Positions 58,192 through 64,000 of a DNA stretch of 64,000 nt are shown here, one piece after another. The stretch is from Prunus persica (lineage: Eukaryota > Streptophyta > Magnoliopsida > Rosales > Rosaceae): positions 15,038,630 to 15,102,629 of the forward strand of contig NC_034014.1 of NCBI RefSeq assembly GCF_000346465.2, given 5' to 3'. Numbering within the stretch: position 1 is the stretch's first letter; each line of letters starts with the position of its first letter. The notes under the pieces are model-generated. The model saw nothing but the letters and a program-made list of their open reading frames with translations, did not search any database and was not told where the DNA came from. Position numbers and translations under genes: made by a program.

Positions 58192-59619
58192 AAAGTTTGA
58201 CAGTAAGTCATAAGGGTTTATAGTTTACAAATTAGGTGTAATTGCATGTATATATCCCTATTTGCGCACAGTCAGGGTTCTTTTGTAGTATAGCAAGTGC
58301 AATTGCATGACACGACCGTCGCACGTCATGTAATTCCATTATTCGCTTACAAATGGTTTTTTGGTTTTCTTCACGACATCGAAACATTTCACGACCAGAT
58401 TGAACCGCCTAGTTTCATTTGTTTGCTATGGTACATGTCTTGTTTCAATATTCATCCACTATAATTCTATTTTATTTCTATTACTTTGTATTTAGATATA
58501 ATTTAGATATAATAAATATAAGTATATATTGATTTTAGACATACTGTAAATCTAAACTATTTACTCGAGACCTGAATCCAATTTCTTCACCTCACAGAGA
58601 TAAGGCCAAGGATTACAATATCAACCATGTAAATAATATAGGGCCTCCAATTTACGGATATTTCGGGGGATATATTATTATCGTCTTAGGTATCGGAAAA
58701 AAAAAAAAAAAGACATATAGGTATTGAAACACATAATTTTGGTATAAAACTTTCATAAATGTTATGTACATTATCAATGAATGTATTGAACAAATAAAAC
58801 TCAAAATTTACTAATACTAAGATATACATATGATGAAATATAAGTGGTATGTAATGCGTGTTAATGAAAAGTTTGAAAATAAAATGTTGATTAGAATGAA
58901 TAAACCATGCATAAATCCATAGTTTGTTTTAACATTGGATTACAATTTAGATAAGTGTCCATCTACATAAATGAAGAGCTCCAATGAGGTTCAAACAATG
59001 AGGAACAACCATCTAGATTCATACAATAGTCATACCAAGTTACGTAACCCGAGCAGTTTGTAAGCCATGTTTGAACATGGTGCACATAGGTCTCGCTTGA
59101 GCTCTCTACTATCTTCCCATATATGAGATAGTTAAGATTAACCCAACTAGTAGAAAAGGGCGGCCCTGAAATAGTGCAAGTGGCGCCAATACACAGGGCC
59201 CCTGATTTTTGAGGACCCCCTAAATTTTTTTATTTTACATAATTTATATTAATATTATAACAACTGTATATATACTCCAACGTGCAACAAATTGACACAA
59301 AAATTTATTTAGTGGAGTTGGTTTCTAGTGCATATCCCTTGGTACAAGGCTTACATGAAAAATTTTAAGAACCACATTTTAAATAGTTTTAAAAAAGAAG
59401 CACCTGAAAAATATCAGGGGAAAGATCCAGTTAAATTAACAATACTATATATCACCCATACGCTTTTTCTTTAAAAAATAATAATAATAATTCCTTCGAC
59501 TCAAAACAAAACAAAACAACATAAAAAATAAAAAATCATGTCTTCTTCTTTCTCATGAACTCTTATTTTTTTTCTTACCGAACACACCAACATTTAACTT
59601 TATCAAATGAACACAACGT
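58192..59619. other. Intergenic
   Basis: 58225-58330 has TGCGCACA and GTGCAATTGCATGACA blocks like those in the trimer repeat at 61561-62800. 59175-59340 repeats sequence of 35855-36290 (GTGCAAGTGGCGCCA...CACAGGG, ATATACTCCAACGTGCA). No gene recognised. Confidence 0.5.
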
Positions 59620-61555
59620 ACTCAACAAACGCAACCATTGCGTTCGCGTGAAAAATAGTGTGTTTGTTTGAAAAAGAAGGTTAGTGGGGTCCATTTTCCT
59701 GAGGAACGGGCAACTTTACTCTACGAACGCACTCCTTGCATTCGCATGAATAAATATCCCGTTTGTTTGAAAAAGTAAGTTTATTTGGCCCATTTTTCCG
59801 GGGAATGGGCAACTTTACTCAACGAACGCAACCTCAGCGTTCGAGTGAACAAATAGCCCGTTTGTTTGAAAAATTAAGTTAGTTGGACCCATTTTTCCGG
59901 GGAATGGGCAACTTTACTCAACAAACGCAACCTCTATAGCCCGTTTGTTTGAAAAATTAAGTTAGTTTGGCCTATTTTTTCGGGGAACGGGCAACTTTAC
60001 TTAACAAACACAACCCCTGCGTTCGCGTGAACAAATAGTCTGTTTGTTTGAAAAAGTAAGTTAGTTGGGCCCTTTTTTTAGGAAACGGACAACTTTACTC
60101 CACGAACGCAACCCATTGCGTTCGCGTGAACAAAAAGCCTGTTTGTTTGAAAAAGTAAGTTATTGGGCCAATTTTTTCTAAGAACGAGCAACTTTACTCA
60201 ATGAACGCAATCCCTGCGTTTACATGAACAAATAGCCTGTTTGTTTGAAAAAGTAATTAGTTTGGCCATTTTTTCAAGGAACGGGGAACTTTACTCAACG
60301 AACGCAACCCCTGCATTCGCGTGAACAAATAACTTGTTTTCTTGAAAAAGTAGGTTAGTTGGGCCCATTTTTCCGGAGAACGGACAACTTTACTCAATGA
60401 ACGCAACCCATTGCGTTCGCGTGAACAAATAGCCCGTTTGTTTGAAAAAGTAAGTTAGTTGGGCTCATTTTTCCGGGGAACGAGCAACTTTACTCAACGA
60501 ACGTAACCCCTGCGTTTATGTGAACAAATAGCCCGTTTGTTTCAAAAAGTAAGTTAGTTGGGCTCATTTTTCCGAGGAACGAGCAACTTTACTCAACGAA
60601 CGTAACACCTGCGTTTATGTGAACAAATAGCCCGTTTGTTTGAAAAAGTAAGTTAGTTTGGCCCATTTTTTCAGGGAACGGGAAACTTTACTCAACGAAC
60701 GCAACCCCTGTGTTCGCATGAACAAATAGCCCGTTTGTTTGAAAAAGTAAGTTAGTTGGGCCCATTTTTCTAGGGAACGGACAACTTTACTCAACGAATG
60801 CAACCCCTGCGTTCGCATGAACAAATAGCCAGTTTGTTTGAAAAAGTAAGTTCGTTTGGCCCATTTTTTCGAGGAACGGGCAACTTTACTCAACGAACGC
60901 AACCCTTGCGTTTACGTGAACAAATAGCCCGTTTGTTTGAAAAAGTAAGTTAGTTGTGCCCATTTTTCGTGGAACAAGCAAGTTTATTCAACAAACGCAA
61001 CCCCTGCGTTTACGTGAACAAATAACTCGTTTGTTTGAAAAAGTAAGTTAGTTTGGCCAAGTTTTTCCGGGGAACGGATAACTTTACTCAACGAACGCAA
61101 ACCCAATGTTCGTGTGAACAAATAGCCCGTTTGTTTGAAAAAGTAAGTTAGTTGTGCCCATTTTTCGTGGAACATGCAAGTTTATTCAACAAACGCAACC
61201 CTTGCGTTTACGTGAACAAATAGCCCGTTTGTTTGAAAGTTTGGCCCATTTTTCCGGGGAATGACCAACTTTACTCAACGAACGCAACCTCTGCGTTCGC
61301 GTGAACAAATAGCTCGTTTGTTTGAAAAAGTAAGTTAGTTGGGCCCATTTTTTCGGGAACGGACAACTTTACTCAACGAACGCAATCTCTTGCGTTCGTG
61401 TGAACAAATAGCCCGTTTGTTTGAGAAAGTAAGTTAGTTGGGGCCATTTTTCCGCAGAATGGGCAACTTTACTCAACGAACGCAACCCTTGTATTTGCGT
61501 GAACAAATAGCCCATTTGTTTGAAAAAGTAAGTTAGTTATGGCTATTTTTCCGGA
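59620..61555. repeat. Minisatellite, about 20 units of ~99 bp
   Basis: The unit contains AACAAATAGCCCGTTTGTTT, GAAAAAGTAAGTTAGTTGGG, CCCATTTTTCCGGGGAACGG, GCAACTTTACTCAACGAACG and CAACCCCTGCGTTCGCGTG. Units differ by scattered substitutions and small deletions (for example near 59930 and 61230). Minus-strand open frames at 60615-60902 and 60984-61175 are the repeat read through. Confidence 0.95.
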
Positions 61556-61560
61556 CAATG

Positions 61561-62800
61561 TGTATTACAACGTAATTTCGATAATGGGTCATTTTGTAAT
61601 ATAATATGTTCGCCTTATTGCCCATTACCGTTTCTTATGCTCCGTATTTCGGTTAATTTCGACCTTCGATTTATAGTTCAAAAAACAGGTGTAATTATGC
61701 CTGTACAAAAGAGTATGATTCAATTTTCTGAACAATTAAGGGTTTGCGCACAGAAGGACTTGCATTGCAGCATTGTCATGCAATTGCATGTGCTAAAGGC
61801 AAATACCGACCCCCTGTGTGCAAACTGAACAAAGCTTAACAACGCTATGCTGATTAATGTATAGCGCAATGACAAACAAAACCAAGCACAGACTTTATTA
61901 TGACCCTATGTCTATTATTCAATATTAGGGTTAATGACATTGTGTTGTACACAATTCGGGATCTACCCTCAAGTCATTTGTGGTACATGACAATGTGTAG
62001 TACAACGTAATTTCGATAATTGGTCGTTTTGTAATATAATATGTTCGCCTTATTGCCCATTACCGTTTCTCATGCTCCGTATTTCGGTTAATTTCGACCT
62101 TCGATTTATAGTTCAAAAAACATGTGTAATTATGCCTGTACAAAAGAGTCTGATTCATTTTTCCGAACAATTAGGGGTTTGCGCACAAAAGGACTTGCAT
62201 TGCAGCATCATCATGCAATTGCATGTGTTAAATGCAAATACGGACCCCCTGTGTGCAAAGTGAACAAATCTTAACAACGCTATGCGGATTAATGTATAGC
62301 GCAAAGACAAACAAAACCAAGCAAACACTTAGTTGCCCCTATGTCTCTTATTCAATATTAGGGTTAATGACATTGTCTTTTACACAATTCGGGATCTACC
62401 CTCAAGTCATTTGTGCTACATGACAATGTGTAGTACAACGTAATTTCGATAATTGGTTGTTTTGTAATATAATATGTTCGGCTTATTTGCATTACCGTTT
62501 CTCATGCTCCGTATTTCAGTTCATTTCAACCTTCGATTTATAGTTCAAAAAACAGGTGTAATTATGCTTGTACAAAAGAGTATGATTCAAATTTTCTGAA
62601 CAATTAGGGGTTTGCGCACAGAAGCACTTGCATTGCATCATCGGCATGCAATTGCATGTGTTAAATGCAAATACCGACCCCCTGTGTGCAAACTGAACAA
62701 AGTTTAACAACGCTATGCTGGTTAATGAATGTATATACCAAAGAACAACAAAGCTTAACAACGGTATGCTGATTAATGCTGATTAATGAATGTATAATAT
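61561..62800 (+). repeat. ~434-bp unit repeated three times
   Basis: Copies start at about 61561, 61996 and 62429 (TGTA(G/T)TACAACGTAATTTCG). Each holds TATTTCGGTTAATTTCGACC, GGTTTGCGCACA, TGCAATTGCATGTG and GACCCCCTGTGTGCAAA. The third copy is altered after 62720. Two 63-residue plus-strand frames recur in copies 1 and 2 but show no known domain. Confidence 0.93.
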
Positions 62801-63180
62801 TAATTGTTACATGTAAACCAAGTTCGAAAACTACAATTGTTTTGGGTTGAACCAGTACATAGGGAATTAGGTTCCCCATTGTCGAATGAGAAACCATCGT
62901 CACTGTTGGGGGTAGAACCAGTTGGGTCTGCAGTAGAAAAACTATCAGAACCAGGTAAATCAACCACATAGTTCCCATGGCATTGAGAAACTGTTTGACT
63001 AGGATAACTGTAGCTAATGTCCGGGAACGGCCGGATATCAGAAGTATACTGATATCCTTCACTACCTGATGAGATATTCACACATGCATGTCTACTTGGA
63101 TGCAAATTTCTTTGAGAGCAATTAAAAGAGCAAATTTCTTTTAATTGCACCACGTATAACTGTTTCGCAACAAAAAACAT
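62800..63180 (-). other. Unrecognised open frame (126 codons, minus)
   Basis: Stop-free frame with ordinary amino-acid composition (SDIRPFPDISYSYPSQTVSQ, GSTPNSDDGFSFDNGEPNSL) ending TAA near 62800; first ATG at about 63180. No known domain. It may be a last exon whose upstream exons lie right of 63240, where a minus frame with FEDPWVLTTKFEVVAKGSER is seen. A weak gene candidate. Confidence 0.3.
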
Positions 63181-64000
63181 GCAATTGCATCAACTCAGTA
63201 CCCAAAATACATTCAAGTCCTAAACCAGAAAATAGGGTTCTTTGAAATCTTACTTGATGTTTCCATACTTTCAAAGCCTCCTCCTTTCACTTCCTTTTGC
63301 CACCACCTCAAATTTCGTCGTTAACACCCAAGGATCTTCAAAATCTTTACAACCACGTTATTATTACAAATCCATTCCCCTGCAACATTTTAATTATATA
63401 TCAGACAATGCCAACAGCCCATACTAAATTACTTAAATCCCTCCAATTTGGTGACCATTTCATCATGGAGGTTGGACCCACCATCAATTTTGTATCTGCA
63501 TATCAGTTTTGGGCAACTAGAGAGAAGAGTTGAGGACCTCAATTCTATTACCATTACCTTCTTGCAGATGCGTTTTGCCCAAGCACAGACAGGAGTTGCT
63601 AAGGATTGGATTTGGGCAAGCACAGAGAAGAGCTCCTGGAAGCGCTACGGATTGGATGGGCTTCATGTACAGTTTCCTCTGGTGCTGTGACTTCTGTAAG
63701 CCCCCCTTCACTTCAGATGAAAGGGCTAAAGCCCGACTCTCTACTGCCCCGAAAATTCAGTATTCACTGAGGTAGACAGGAAATGGGGTCTCACAGAGTC
63801 CTCTAGTTCCCTATGTTGTGTTCGATTTGGGAAACCAGATGGAGCGGACTTGGCGCGTCTTCTTCTCCTCCAAACCTGCCTTTCTCTTTCCTCACATGCC
63901 ACTCACATGCTGAATCACAAAGGCTGAACAGGTCATTAAGTCATTGAATCTCAGCCATCCTTTTTTAACATGGAACCTCAACCGTTGGATAGCCGGCTGT
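63181..64000. other. Right end of the window, no gene supported
   Basis: Several short overlapping frames on both strands between 63430 and 63775, none with a recognisable motif. A possible minus-strand exon fragment lies near 63260-63360. The last bases include CAACCGTTGGATAG, similar to the foldback repeat near 54840. Confidence 0.35.

Noticed and set aside
60615..61175. Repetitive minus-strand protein frames
   Set aside because: Direct read-through of the minisatellite unit; no start or splice context.
59620..61555. Regularly spaced repeats suggesting a CRISPR-like array
   Set aside because: The whole ~99-bp unit repeats, with no unique spacers, and the sequence is a plant nuclear genome; it is a minisatellite.

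Overview
The window looks like a transposon-dense, gene-poor stretch of a flowering-plant (eudicot) nuclear genome. Evidence: spliced plant-type genes with GT-AG introns, an LRR receptor kinase of the MIK2-like type, a cinnamyl-alcohol/mannitol-dehydrogenase-like gene, Ty1/copia elements with an initiator-tRNA-Met-type primer site, a CACTA element and a Mutator-like element. A woody rosid, perhaps Rosaceae, is a guess from general resemblance only.

Layout. 1-4542 is the 3' part of a copia retrotransposon whose gag-pol frame is broken once; it abuts a decayed LINE (4543-6487). A pyrimidine tract and spacer follow. 7705-~16230 is a degraded CACTA element: left TIR, large GACG-rich subterminal arrays, a minus-strand tnp2 transposase pseudogene and a minus-strand Ulp1-type protease gene fragment; its right end is not visible. 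17674-21111 is the only clearly intact host gene, a two-exon LRR receptor kinase with a duplicated upstream region. 22387-35498 holds one broken, minus-strand CAD-like dehydrogenase gene: exons 2, 3 and 4, a second copy of exon 3, and a remnant of the last exon. Into it went a complete 4.4-kb copia element (28585-32980, 5-bp target duplication) and a non-coding LTR-retrotransposon complex (22464-28143).

36421-51937 is a 15.5-kb Mutator-like element, the most notable object here. It has 129-bp terminal inverted repeats differing at about two positions, 9-bp flanks matching at 8 of 9, and at least five gene units: a MURA transposase reading in from the left TIR; a nine-exon DUF1985/Ulp1-protease gene reading in from the right TIR; a divergent pair of related, unrecognised small genes; and a GRF zinc-finger membrane protein. 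Each TIR carries an inward-facing TATAAAA, a layout reminiscent of maize MuDR. The transposase and the protease gene each have only one visible lesion.

51938-64000 is mostly non-coding: pyrimidine tracts, two small MITE-like elements, AT-rich simple sequence, a small HMG-box-like spliced gene candidate (57584-58066), a minisatellite of about 20 units of ~99 bp (59620-61555) and a ~434-bp unit repeated three times (61561-62800). All exon boundaries were inferred by eye from frame and splice signals.
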